From positions 1 through 8,427 of the forward strand of contig CAISLL010000401.1 of the NCBI GenBank assembly GCA_903886165.1: a stretch of 8,427 nt of DNA. Reading direction: 5' to 3'. The position numbers and the translations under genes are program-made. Source of the stretch: an uncultured beta proteobacterium. GTDB taxonomy: Bacteria; Pseudomonadota; Gammaproteobacteria; Burkholderiales; Burkholderiaceae_C. The notes beneath the pieces are model-generated. The model worked only from the letters and a program-made list of their open reading frames with translations. It did no database searches and was not told the origin of the DNA. Shown in pieces: positions 1-5,545 of the stretch (position 1 is the first letter of the stretch; the number at the start of each line of letters is the position of its first letter).

Positions 1-36
1 GCACCGGCTAACATCGCCTGCTTCCCGACCACCTGA
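1..36 (+). CDS. possible C-terminal tail of an upstream gene (partial)
   Basis: Frame 1 is open from the window edge and stops at TGA 34-36, encoding APANIACFPTT. Nine of its eleven sense codons end in G or C, as in real genes here, and the stop lies 13 bases before the DUF427 start, a normal operon spacing. Twelve codons cannot identify a family. The frame of the DUF427 gene is also open to the edge, so the assignment rests on codon use only. Confidence 0.25.
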   Translation, partial: APANIACFPTT

Positions 37-49
37 GAACCTGAACACC

Positions 50-328
50 ATGAAAGCAAGCTGGAACAACATCGTCATTGCCGAGAGCGACGACACCGTG
101 CCGGTGGACGGCAATTACTACTTTCCCGAGAGCGCGCTGAAACGGGAGTACGTCACCTTCAGCAACCACAAGACCAGTTGCGCCTGGAAGGGTCAGGCCA
201 GCTACTACTCGCTGCTGATCAACGGCGAAATGCTGACCGATGCCGTGTGGTACTACACCGACCCGAAACCTGAAGCCGAGATGGTGCGCGGGCGCGTGGC
301 CTTTGGCAATGCCATCAAGGTCGGATGA
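50..328 (+). CDS. DUF427 domain-containing protein
   Basis: A 92-residue protein that is essentially one complete DUF427 domain, a small beta-rich fold of unknown biochemical function common in bacteria and some fungi. Family landmarks visible are the opening MKASWN, the ESDDTV stretch (about 12-17), the YYFPESAL segment (about 23-30), CAWKGQASYYSL (about 44-55), the AVWYYTDPKP block (about 65-74) and the closing RVAFGNAIKV. The usual family length is about 90-95 residues, so the ATG at 50 fits even though the reading frame is open further upstream. No strong Shine-Dalgarno sequence is seen; there is only a weak GAGAA. Its stop overlaps the start of the next gene in an ATGA, implying translational coupling. 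Some family members are loosely called nucleotidyltransferase-like, but I see no catalytic motif that would justify an enzymatic claim. Confidence 0.9.
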   Translation: MKASWNNIVIAESDDTVPVDGNYYFPESALKREYVTFSNHKTSCAWKGQASYYSLLINGEMLTDAVWYYTDPKPEAEMVRGRVAFGNAIKVG

Positions 329-570
329 CCACACTCAGCCTCACCGCCGTCAATGCCAACGTGCACAGCGTGCACCTGGCCGATGGCAGCCACGTTGGCA
401 ACCTCAAGCGCATTGGCGCACTCTGGAAGTTCAAGGCCGTGGGTTATGACGCGGCGGGCGGTGTGGTGCCGGGCGGTGGGCCGTTGACGCATCTGCACAA
501 CACACCTCTGACGGCACCCGATGCGGCAGAACTTAATGCCGAACTGGGCAGCATCGCACGTGACAATTAA
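325..570 (+). CDS. hypothetical protein, coupled to the DUF427 gene
   Basis: An 81-residue protein starting at the ATGA that ends the DUF427 gene. An AAGG four bases before the ATG could serve as ribosome binding site. It has no signal peptide, membrane segment or cysteine. The first half has HSVHLADGSHVGNLKRIG followed by LWKFKAVGYD, which suggests a short beta-rich fold; the middle is glycine-rich (GGVVPGGGP, about 45-53); the end is a likely helix, APDAAELNAELGSIA. Codon use matches neighbouring genes, and the overlap supports real expression. I do not recognise a named family and assign no function. It is probably a lineage-restricted protein that travels with DUF427. The stop TAA (568-570) runs directly into the AT-rich hairpin element that follows. 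Confidence 0.7.
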   Translation: MTTLSLTAVNANVHSVHLADGSHVGNLKRIGALWKFKAVGYDAAGGVVPGGGPLTHLHNTPLTAPDAAELNAELGSIARDN

Positions 571-627
571 TTGCTATATTTTAGGTAGCTGACTACACAT
601 ATATTTATTGGGATATATCCGAATTTC
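568..627 (+). repeat. AT-rich two-hairpin element, copy A
   Basis: Immediately after the hypothetical gene the base composition drops sharply. Two inverted repeats follow one another: GCTA (573-576) with TAGC (586-589), and ATATAT (599-604) with ATATAT (613-618). The reverse complement of 5488-5545 has the same architecture: TTRCTAT, then GTAGCTG, then exactly 29 bases including GGG at the same offset, then GAATTT. This recalls a short intergenic repeat I remember as frequent in Comamonadaceae genomes (GCTAT..ATAGCTG followed by AGCGCTT..AAGCGCT). The family assignment is from memory, and the copy is degenerate. It may also act as a weak terminator or mRNA-end stabiliser for the gene before it. 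Confidence 0.4.
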
Positions 628-636
628 ACCTGCATT

Positions 637-665
637 TTGTGGTCTGCCATTGAGCGCCATAAAAT
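637..665 (+). promoter_or_regulatory. candidate sigma70-type promoter for the GST gene
   Basis: TTGTGG (637-642) is followed after 17 bases by TAAAAT (660-665), which matches TATAAT at five of six positions. Transcription would begin near 672 and leave a leader of about 60 bases. That leader contains a small GC hairpin, GGCGC (696-700) with GCGCC (706-710), ending 22 bases before the start codon. The -35 box matches only at TTG. The call rests on spacing, AT-richness and position alone. Confidence 0.35.
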
Positions 666-732
666 TGATCTTGCATACCGTGCCAGTCGGCCACCGGCGC
701 CCTTCGCGCCAACATCCCATAAGGAAAACCCC

Positions 733-1353
733 ATGCGCCAACTCAAACTCACCTATTTCGACACGCACGGCGGACGCGGCGAACCCGCACGCTTGACCAT
801 GCACATTGGCAACATCGACTTTGAAGACAATCGTTTTGCCTTTACCGACTTTGCCGAGGTGCGCAAGACCACCCCGTTGAGCCAGGTGCCCACCTTGCAC
901 GTGGATGGTGTCCAAGTGACCCAGAGCGATGCGATCACCCGCTATGTGGGCAAGCTGGCAGGTCTGTACCCTACCGATGAATTTCAAGCCCTGCTGTGCG
1001 ACGAAATCCTGGACGCGGTAGAGGATGTCAACGTGAAAATGGTTGCCACCTTTGGACTGACGGGTGACGCGCTCAAGGAAGCGCGCACCGCATTGGTCAA
1101 TGGTCCACTGCCGCGCTACCTGGATTGGTTGCAAACCCAGCTGCAAGCGCACGGTGGTCAGTACTTTGCCGACAATCGCCTCACCATTGCAGACTTGAAG
1201 GTGTTTGTCTTTGTCCGCAGCCTCAACTCCGGCCAGATGGACCATGTGCCGACCGATCTGGTGGAACGGCTTGCCCCTGCGCTCAACACCCACCTGCATC
1301 GCATTGCCGGAACGCCGGCGGTGGCGCAGTATTACGCCAAGTTCGAGGCCTGA
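733..1353 (+). CDS. glutathione S-transferase, sigma-like
   Basis: A 206-residue cytosolic glutathione S-transferase, which conjugates reduced glutathione to electrophiles or reduces peroxides. The N-terminal thioredoxin-like half (about 1-80) shows the sigma/alpha/mu-type pattern: YFD with Tyr8 as the expected catalytic tyrosine, GRGEPARL (14-21), QVPTL (51-55) with the cis-proline at 53, and QSDAITRYV (64-72) for binding the glutathione gamma-glutamyl group. The helical C-terminal half carries the folding motif NRLTIADLKVF (148-158). Length is typical. The ATG at 733 is preferred over an in-frame ATG at 637 because AAGGA (721-725) lies seven bases upstream and because the family begins just before the first beta strand. 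It appears monocistronic, between an AT-rich upstream region and a strong terminator. The physiological substrate cannot be told from sequence; the class call is less certain than the family. Confidence 0.95.
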   Translation: MRQLKLTYFDTHGGRGEPARLTMHIGNIDFEDNRFAFTDFAEVRKTTPLSQVPTLHVDGVQVTQSDAITRYVGKLAGLYPTDEFQALLCDEILDAVEDVNVKMVATFGLTGDALKEARTALVNGPLPRYLDWLQTQLQAHGGQYFADNRLTIADLKVFVFVRSLNSGQMDHVPTDLVERLAPALNTHLHRIAGTPAVAQYYAKFEA

Positions 1354-1360
1354 TGACACA

Positions 1361-1394
1361 AAAAAGCCCGCAGACCTTTCAGTCTGCGGGCTTT
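1361..1394. terminator. intrinsic terminator shared by the converging GST and rhlE genes
   Basis: A perfect 13-base-pair stem, AAAGCCCGCAGAC (1363-1375) with GTCTGCGGGCTTT (1382-1394), closes a six-base loop. Read on the minus strand, the stem is followed by a run of Ts (the A-run at 1359-1365), the classic form for ending rhlE, whose stop lies 18 bases away. On the plus strand it sits eight bases after the GST stop but has only a short T-stretch, CTTTATT, so it probably also works there, less strongly. Confidence 0.87.
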
Positions 1395-1412
1395 ATTGCG
1401 AGTGCCTAATAA

Positions 1413-3311
1413 TCAGCGGTCGTTCTTGGAGAAGCGTTTTTGCGCGTCGCGGGGAACGAACACTTTGCCACCGCCGGCTGGCTTGGCAAATGCAGGCTTG
1501 CCGAATGCGGGCTTGCGAGCTGCAAAGTCACCACGCGGCGCGAAATCAGCACGCGGCGCAAAGTCACCACGAGGGGCGAAATCACCACGCGGTGCAGCAC
1601 CGCCAGCATTGCGGTCACCGGCAAAGCGGTCATTGAAGCCACCCTTGCGCTCGTAACTGAAGCCTTCACGGGGAGCCGCCGGGCGCTCTTCACGACCTGC
1701 AAAGCCACCACCGTTGTTGTTTGAGAAGTTGCCCGCGTTGGCCATGCGTGGACCACCGCCATTCCTGTCAGCAAAACCACCGCGCGGTGCATCAAAGCGA
1801 CCACCACCGCCAAACTTGCGGTCACGCGACTGGAAATCACCACCGCCACGGTTGTCACGGCCACCAAAACCGCTTGGGCGGGCATCAGGAATGCGCTGCT
1901 TGGGCTCGAGGCCGGGCACCACCTCAGCCTTGATCGGCTGGCGGTTGAACGATTCAATGTCAAAAATCTTGCGGCGGTCACGCAGTTCGGCAAACGTGAC
2001 AGCCAGACCATCACGCCCAGCGCGACCGGTGCGGCCAATGCGGTGCGTATAGTCTTCAGCCTTCATTGGCAGTCCAAAGTTGAACACGTGGGTGATAGTG
2101 GGCACATCAATCCCGCGTGCAGCCACATCGGTCGCGACCAGAATCTGCACATGACCCTGACGCAGCGCCATCAGGCGACGGTTGCGCAGACCCTGGCTCA
2201 AGGCGCCGTGCAGTGCAACGGCATCAAAGCCGTCTTGCTGCAGGTCGTTGGCCAAACCATCGCACTCAATTTGCGTGCTGGCAAACACAATGGCCTGGTT
2301 GATGGTGGTGTCACGCAACCAATGGTCAAGCAGCTTGCGTTTGTGCTGGGCGTTGTCGGCCCAGAACATCACTTGCTTGATATTGGCGTGTTTTTCTTGC
2401 GGGCTGTCAATGGTGATGCGCTGGGGCTCGCGCATGACACGGGCAGCCAGTTGCTGAATGCGCGGCGCAAATGTGGCGCTGAACATCATGGTTTGCTTGC
2501 GGTCAATGGTGAGCTGGTTGATTTCGGCCAGGTCATCAGAGAAGCCAAGGTCAAGCATGCGGTCGGCTTCATCCACCACCAGGAATTGGACCTGATCAAG
2601 CTTGATTTGCATCGAGCGTTGCAGGTCCAGCAAACGCCCTGGCGTTGCCACCACCAGATTGGCGTTTTGGAGCTTGGCGATTTGCAACTGGTAAGGCATG
2701 CCGCCGACAATATTGGCCACGCGCAGACCGCGGCAATGCTGCACCAGGTCAATCGCGTCATGCGCCACTTGCTGGGCCAGTTCGCGGGTTGGGCAAACAA
2801 TCAGGGCGCCCGGGGTGGGTGCGGTGAAATGGCGTGGGTTGGTGGGGTCTTTGCGCTTGGCACGTTTGGGTGGTGCCTCACCACGGGCAGCCGCTTCAGC
2901 CACTGCGCGTTCATATTCAGCCTTGGAGTTGGCTTCAGCCTGCTCTTGTTGCTTGAGCAGGGTGTGCAACACGGGCAGCAGGAAGGCTGCGGTCTTGCCG
3001 CTGCCGGTTTGGCTCGACACCATCAAGTCGATGAACTTCGCGCTGCGGCCTTCAGTGGCCACGCCTTGCATGGCCAGGGGAATGGTTTTCTGCTGAACAA
3101 TGGTGGGCTGGGTAAAGCCCAGGTCTTTCACAGCCAGGATCAGTTCGTGTGCCAATCCAAGGGTCACAAAACCGTTGGGAGCTTCTGGCTCGGCAGCCAC
3201 GGCTTCAAGCGTTGCAGCAGCGTCAATGCTGTCGTGCGGCAGCACGTTGATGTCATTGGAAAAATTTTCGGCAGACGAGATTTCGCCAGCCGCTAAAGTA
3301 GCGTCAGTCAT
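1413..3311 (-). CDS. rhlE: DEAD-box ATP-dependent RNA helicase, RhlE type
   Basis: A 632-residue RNA helicase that uses ATP to open short RNA duplexes, acting in RNA decay and ribosome assembly in relatives. All motifs are present: Q motif GFTQPT..Q (65-73), motif I QTGSGKT (101-107), PTREL (174-178), TPGR (223-226), DEAD (247-250), SAT (278-280), IVFAST (341-346), ATDVAARGID (393-402) and HRIGRTGR (423-430). An N-terminal extension of about 45 residues precedes the core. A charged Glu/Ala/Lys-rich insertion of about 45 residues (121-165) lies between motifs I and Ia. The tail (about 470-632) is Gly/Arg/Phe-rich with four APRGDF repeats and a basic end, probably an RNA-binding tail. The start at 3311 is supported by GAGGA (3318-3322), six bases upstream. 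It follows orn on the same strand after a long leader, and a strong terminator lies just after the stop. The RhlE subfamily call (against SrmB or DbpA) rests on the motif set and RG-rich tail. Confidence 0.95.
   Translation of the reverse strand: MTDATLAAGEISSAENFSNDINVLPHDSIDAAATLEAVAAEPEAPNGFVTLGLAHELILAVKDLGFTQPTIVQQKTIPLAMQGVATEGRSAKFIDLMVSSQTGSGKTAAFLLPVLHTLLKQQEQAEANSKAEYERAVAEAAARGEAPPKRAKRKDPTNPRHFTAPTPGALIVCPTRELAQQVAHDAIDLVQHCRGLRVANIVGGMPYQLQIAKLQNANLVVATPGRLLDLQRSMQIKLDQVQFLVVDEADRMLDLGFSDDLAEINQLTIDRKQTMMFSATFAPRIQQLAARVMREPQRITIDSPQEKHANIKQVMFWADNAQHKRKLLDHWLRDTTINQAIVFASTQIECDGLANDLQQDGFDAVALHGALSQGLRNRRLMALRQGHVQILVATDVAARGIDVPTITHVFNFGLPMKAEDYTHRIGRTGRAGRDGLAVTFAELRDRRKIFDIESFNRQPIKAEVVPGLEPKQRIPDARPSGFGGRDNRGGGDFQSRDRKFGGGGRFDAPRGGFADRNGGGPRMANAGNFSNNNGGGFAGREERPAAPREGFSYERKGGFNDRFAGDRNAGGAAPRGDFAPRGDFAPRADFAPRGDFAARKPAFGKPAFAKPAGGGKVFVPRDAQKRFSKNDR
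1524..1595 (-). repeat. four tandem 18-base repeats encoding APRGDF in the rhlE tail
   Basis: Residues 573-596 of the helicase are four consecutive hexapeptides: APRGDF, APRGDF, APRADF, APRGDF. The DNA units (1524-1541, 1542-1559, 1560-1577, 1578-1595) are 18 bases long and differ by only a few bases, so they look like recent in-frame tandem duplications. A fifth, decayed unit (AARKPAF) and a related GKPAFAKP stretch follow. Such tracts commonly vary in copy number between strains. Confidence 0.9.
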
Positions 3312-3530
3312 TAGATATCCTCAATACGTGAGCCCCACAAGTTGTGCGGTGGATCCGTGTGATGGTTAAAAAACATCAACCATCAAACGGAACCAGCTCA
3401 GACTCACCGCTGTGAGTTCTTCTTCAAGCTGGGGGCCCTTTTTAGGCATGCTGCGCAGCAGCTTGACTTTGGACCCAGTGAATGTTGGGAGATGTGCAAA
3501 TATGCATTGCTGTTTGCAGTGCAGCCGCTA
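3312..3530 (-). promoter_or_regulatory. long structured leader region of rhlE
   Basis: If transcription begins at the candidate promoter just after orn, rhlE has an untranslated leader of roughly 210 bases. In minus-strand order it contains a hairpin GCTGC/GCAGC (3450-3462), a hairpin ACTCAC/GTGAGT (3402-3417), a hairpin GATGGTT/AACCATC with a T-rich loop (3361-3384), a CACAA/TTGTG palindrome (3336-3346) and finally the rhlE ribosome binding site. None has the form of a clear terminator. Long structured leaders are known for some cold-responsive RNA helicases, such as deaD of E. coli, so self-regulation is a reasonable but unproven inference. No known riboswitch was recognised. Confidence 0.4.
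3366..3449 (-). CDS. doubtful 27-codon leader ORF upstream of rhlE
   Basis: An ORF from ATG 3449 to TAA 3366 encodes a 27-residue peptide beginning MPKKGPQLEEELTAV and ending FRLMVDVF. The same frame is open upstream to a TAG at about 3528, so a longer product from a non-ATG start is possible. The peptide has a balanced, protein-like composition (basic start, acidic LEEEL, hydrophobic end) rather than the look of random translation. Against it, no Shine-Dalgarno sequence precedes the ATG, and the GCTGC/GCAGC hairpin abuts the start. It could be a regulatory leader peptide, a gene remnant, or chance. I do not recognise the sequence. Confidence 0.25.
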   Translation of the reverse strand: MPKKGPQLEEELTAVSLSWFRLMVDVF

Positions 3531-3560
3531 ATTATGGCACAGATTCGGGTTTCTACCTAA
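3531..3560 (-). promoter_or_regulatory. candidate extended -10 promoter for rhlE
   Basis: On the minus strand TGCCATAAT occupies 3531-3539. It combines the extended TG-n motif with CATAAT, five of six matches to TATAAT. The -35 region 18 bases upstream (TTAGGT, 3555-3560) is poor, which is common for extended -10 promoters. It lies directly after the orn stop codon, so rhlE could be transcribed independently of orn. No terminator for orn is seen here, so readthrough is also possible. Confidence 0.35.
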
Positions 3561-4144
3561 TCCGCAAGTTGAAAGAGGTGCGTGCGGTAATGTTCCAACT
3601 CATCAATCGATTCATGCACATCGGCCAGCGCCGTGTGGCGCTGCTTCTTCTTGAACCCTTTATGAACGCCGGGCGCCCAGCGTTTGGCAAGTTCCTTGAG
3701 TGTGCTCACGTCCACATTGCGATAGTGAAAAAAAGCTTCCAGTTTGGGCATGTAGCGGGCCAAAAAGCGCCTGTCTTGCCCAATGCTGTTGCCGCACATG
3801 GGGGCGCCACCTTTGGGCACATAGTGCGCCAAAAATGCCATCAGTTGATTCTCGGCGGCTTCTTCAGTCAGCGCTGACACCTTGACCTTGTCAATCAGGC
3901 CGCTCTTGCCATGGGTGCCCTTGTTCCAGGCATCCATGCCATCGAGCAAGTCATCACTTTGGTGAATCACCAACACCGGGCCTTCGATGCGCTGCACCAG
4001 CATCGAATCGGTCACGACCACGGCAATCTCAATGATGCGGTCATGTTCGGGGTTCAGGCCTGTCATTTCGCAGTCGAGCCAGACCAGATTTTGGTCCGAC
4101 TTGCCCAAAGGTGCGATCTCGGTGGGGGTGTTGGTGCGGTTCAT
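3557..4144 (-). CDS. orn: oligoribonuclease (DnaQ-like 3'-5' exoribonuclease)
   Basis: A 195-residue oligoribonuclease, the enzyme that degrades very short RNAs (chiefly dinucleotides) to mononucleotides, finishing mRNA decay and clearing pGpG from cyclic-di-GMP turnover. It is a dimeric cytosolic DEDDh exonuclease. Visible motifs are WLDCEMTGL (Exo I with catalytic Asp and Glu), HDRIIEIAVVVTD, the conserved VIHQSDD, SGLIDKVK, CGNSIGQDRRFL (Exo II), FHYRNVDVSTLKELA and HTALADVHESIDEL (Exo III, with the catalytic His and Asp). The ATG at 4144 is chosen because the E. coli enzyme starts only some ten residues before WxDxEMTGL. A GTG at 4192 would add 16 unusual basic residues, although GAGAGTAG lies upstream of it. 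Ribosome binding before 4144 is weak. The gene is divergent from the M48 protease gene (57 bases apart) and precedes rhlE, so two RNA-turnover genes sit in tandem. Confidence 0.96.
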   Translation of the reverse strand: MNRTNTPTEIAPLGKSDQNLVWLDCEMTGLNPEHDRIIEIAVVVTDSMLVQRIEGPVLVIHQSDDLLDGMDAWNKGTHGKSGLIDKVKVSALTEEAAENQLMAFLAHYVPKGGAPMCGNSIGQDRRFLARYMPKLEAFFHYRNVDVSTLKELAKRWAPGVHKGFKKKQRHTALADVHESIDELEHYRTHLFQLAD

Positions 4145-4201
4145 GGCTGCGAATTGTCGCTGATGCCCTAAACTTCGCCGCCATGTCCGCACCTACTCTC
4201 C

Positions 4202-5479
4202 ATGTCTGATCCTTCGTTCGCTTTTACCCTTGTGTTCGCGGCGGCATTGGTCTTGAGTTTGCTTGTCAAATTCTGGCTCAATGCCCGTCAGATTCGTCAT
4301 GTGGCCACACACCGGGCCGCCGTTCCTGCGGCTTTTACCCAAACCATCTCGCTGACTGCCCACCAAAAAGCCGCCGACTACACAGTTGCCAAAGCTCGGC
4401 TGGGTCTGCTGGAAATGGCACTGGCTGCAGCCTTGCTTTTGGGATGGACGTTGCTGGGTGGCCTCACCGCGCTGAACAATCTGACCTCGCAGTGGCTGGG
4501 TCAGGGTATGGCGCAGCAACTCGGACTGCTGGGCGCGTTCGTGGCTATCGGCGGGCTGATTGACTTGCCAATGTCCTGGTACCAGACCTTTGTGCTTGAG
4601 CAACACTTTGGCTTCAACAAGACGACTCTCAAACTGTGGTTGACAGACCTGGCCAAATCGACCGTCATTGCCACCCTGATCGGGCTGCCCATTGTGGCCC
4701 TGATTTTATGGATGATGTCAGCCACTGGCTATTTGTGGTGGCTTTGGGCGTGGTTGTTCTGGATCGGGTTCAACCTGCTGCTGCTGGTAATTTACCCAAC
4801 ACTGATCGCACCCTTGTTCAACAAGTTTCTGCCGCTTGAAGATGAGGTCCTGAAAGCCCGCGTCACGGCCCTGATGCAGCGCTGCGGATTCTCTGCGAAA
4901 GGTTTGTTCGTGATGGATGGCAGCAAGCGCAGCGCCCATGCCAACGCCTATTTCACCGGTTTTGGTGCCGCCAAACGGGTCGTTTTCTACGACACTTTGC
5001 TGTCAAAACTGAGCGCTCCCGAGGTTGATGCCGTGCTGGCCCACGAGTTGGGTCATTTCAAACACAAGCACATCATCAAACGCATCGTGTCCATCTTTGC
5101 CATGTCCCTGGCTGGTTTCGCCCTGCTCGGTTATTTGACACAGCAAAGCTGGTTTTACGCCGGTTTGGGGGTGCAACCCAACCTGACCGCCGCCAATGAT
5201 GCACTGGCGCTGCTGCTGTTCATGCTGGTCATGCCAGTGTTCAGCTTCTTTATTTCCCCCGTTTTTGCACAGCTTTCCCGCAAGCATGAGTTTGAAGCCG
5301 ATGCCTATGCGGTCATGCAAACCAGCGCGCAAGACCTGTCAACCGCCCTGCTCAAAATGTATGAGGACAATGCCTCGACGCTGACCCCTGACCCACTGTA
5401 CGTGCGGTTTTACTATTCGCACCCGGCTGCTTCTGAACGACTCTTGCGGATGCAGGCATCCGCAGGTGCCACGGTTTGA
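4202..5479 (+). CDS. M48 family membrane zinc metalloprotease (Ste24/CAAX protease-like)
   Basis: A 425-residue integral membrane protease of the M48 (Ste24-like) group, larger than HtpX. The N-terminal part (to about 200) is the membrane domain typical of CAAX prenyl protease 1 relatives, with hydrophobic segments near 6-24, 70-90, 105-125, 153-172 and 178-203. The catalytic domain has the NAYFTGFG strand (248-255), the zinc site HELGH (281-285) with Glu282 as catalytic base, and the third ligand Glu363 in EFEAD. Two more hydrophobic segments (about 295-312 and 335-355) lie between, and the conserved SHPAASERL (406-414) is near the end. All catalytic residues are intact. Bacteria do not prenylate proteins, so membrane protein quality control is the likely role, inferred from relatives. 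The start has no clear Shine-Dalgarno sequence and overlaps a nine-codon mini-ORF (4183-4209). phhB follows 30 bases after the stop. Confidence 0.94.
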   Translation: MSDPSFAFTLVFAAALVLSLLVKFWLNARQIRHVATHRAAVPAAFTQTISLTAHQKAADYTVAKARLGLLEMALAAALLLGWTLLGGLTALNNLTSQWLGQGMAQQLGLLGAFVAIGGLIDLPMSWYQTFVLEQHFGFNKTTLKLWLTDLAKSTVIATLIGLPIVALILWMMSATGYLWWLWAWLFWIGFNLLLLVIYPTLIAPLFNKFLPLEDEVLKARVTALMQRCGFSAKGLFVMDGSKRSAHANAYFTGFGAAKRVVFYDTLLSKLSAPEVDAVLAHELGHFKHKHIIKRIVSIFAMSLAGFALLGYLTQQSWFYAGLGVQPNLTAANDALALLLFMLVMPVFSFFISPVFAQLSRKHEFEADAYAVMQTSAQDLSTALLKMYEDNASTLTPDPLYVRFYYSHPAASERLLRMQASAGATV

Positions 5480-5487
5480 TGTTTTAT

Positions 5488-5545
5488 AGAAAATTCACCT
5501 CTAGCCCTTATGAATAAAGCGATGACAGCTACTGAAATAGTAACG
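5488..5545 (-). repeat. repeat-like element, copy B, spanning the phhB start
   Basis: Read on the minus strand this stretch has TTACTAT (5537-5543), GTAGCTG (5526-5532), then 29 bases, then GAATTT (5491-5496). Order and spacing equal those of copy A at 568-627, and a GGGCTAGAG block lies where a comparable block stands in the intergenic repeat I remember from Comamonadaceae. The matching flanks are exact; the middle agrees at 11 of 29 positions, including GGG. The element covers the whole phhB ribosome-binding region and its first 12 codons. Confidence 0.4.

Noticed and set aside
637..732. An N-terminal extension of the GST from ATG 637
   Set aside because: The 32 extra residues do not fit the thioredoxin-fold start, and a good ribosome binding site precedes ATG 733.
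574..1359. A 261-codon open frame on the minus strand opposite the GST gene
   Set aside because: It is the shadow of the well-supported glutathione S-transferase and would run across the AT-rich intergenic element. Its translation resembles no family I know.
1524..1595. A CRISPR-like array of short repeats
   Set aside because: The 18-base units are directly adjacent with no spacers and encode an in-frame hexapeptide of the helicase.
1406..2038. A 210-codon open frame on the minus strand in another frame of the rhlE tail
   Set aside because: It is produced by the repetitive GC-rich tail of rhlE and has a biased Val/Ala/Ser/Arg composition without domain features.
2043..3296. A 417-codon open frame on the plus strand opposite rhlE
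   Set aside because: It lies entirely antisense to the motif-complete DEAD-box helicase, and its translation shows no recognisable domain. Long antisense frames are common opposite GC-rich genes.
3557..4192. A longer orn starting at GTG 4192
   Set aside because: The 16 extra residues are basic and unlike the family N-terminus; ATG 4144 gives the usual length before the Exo I motif.
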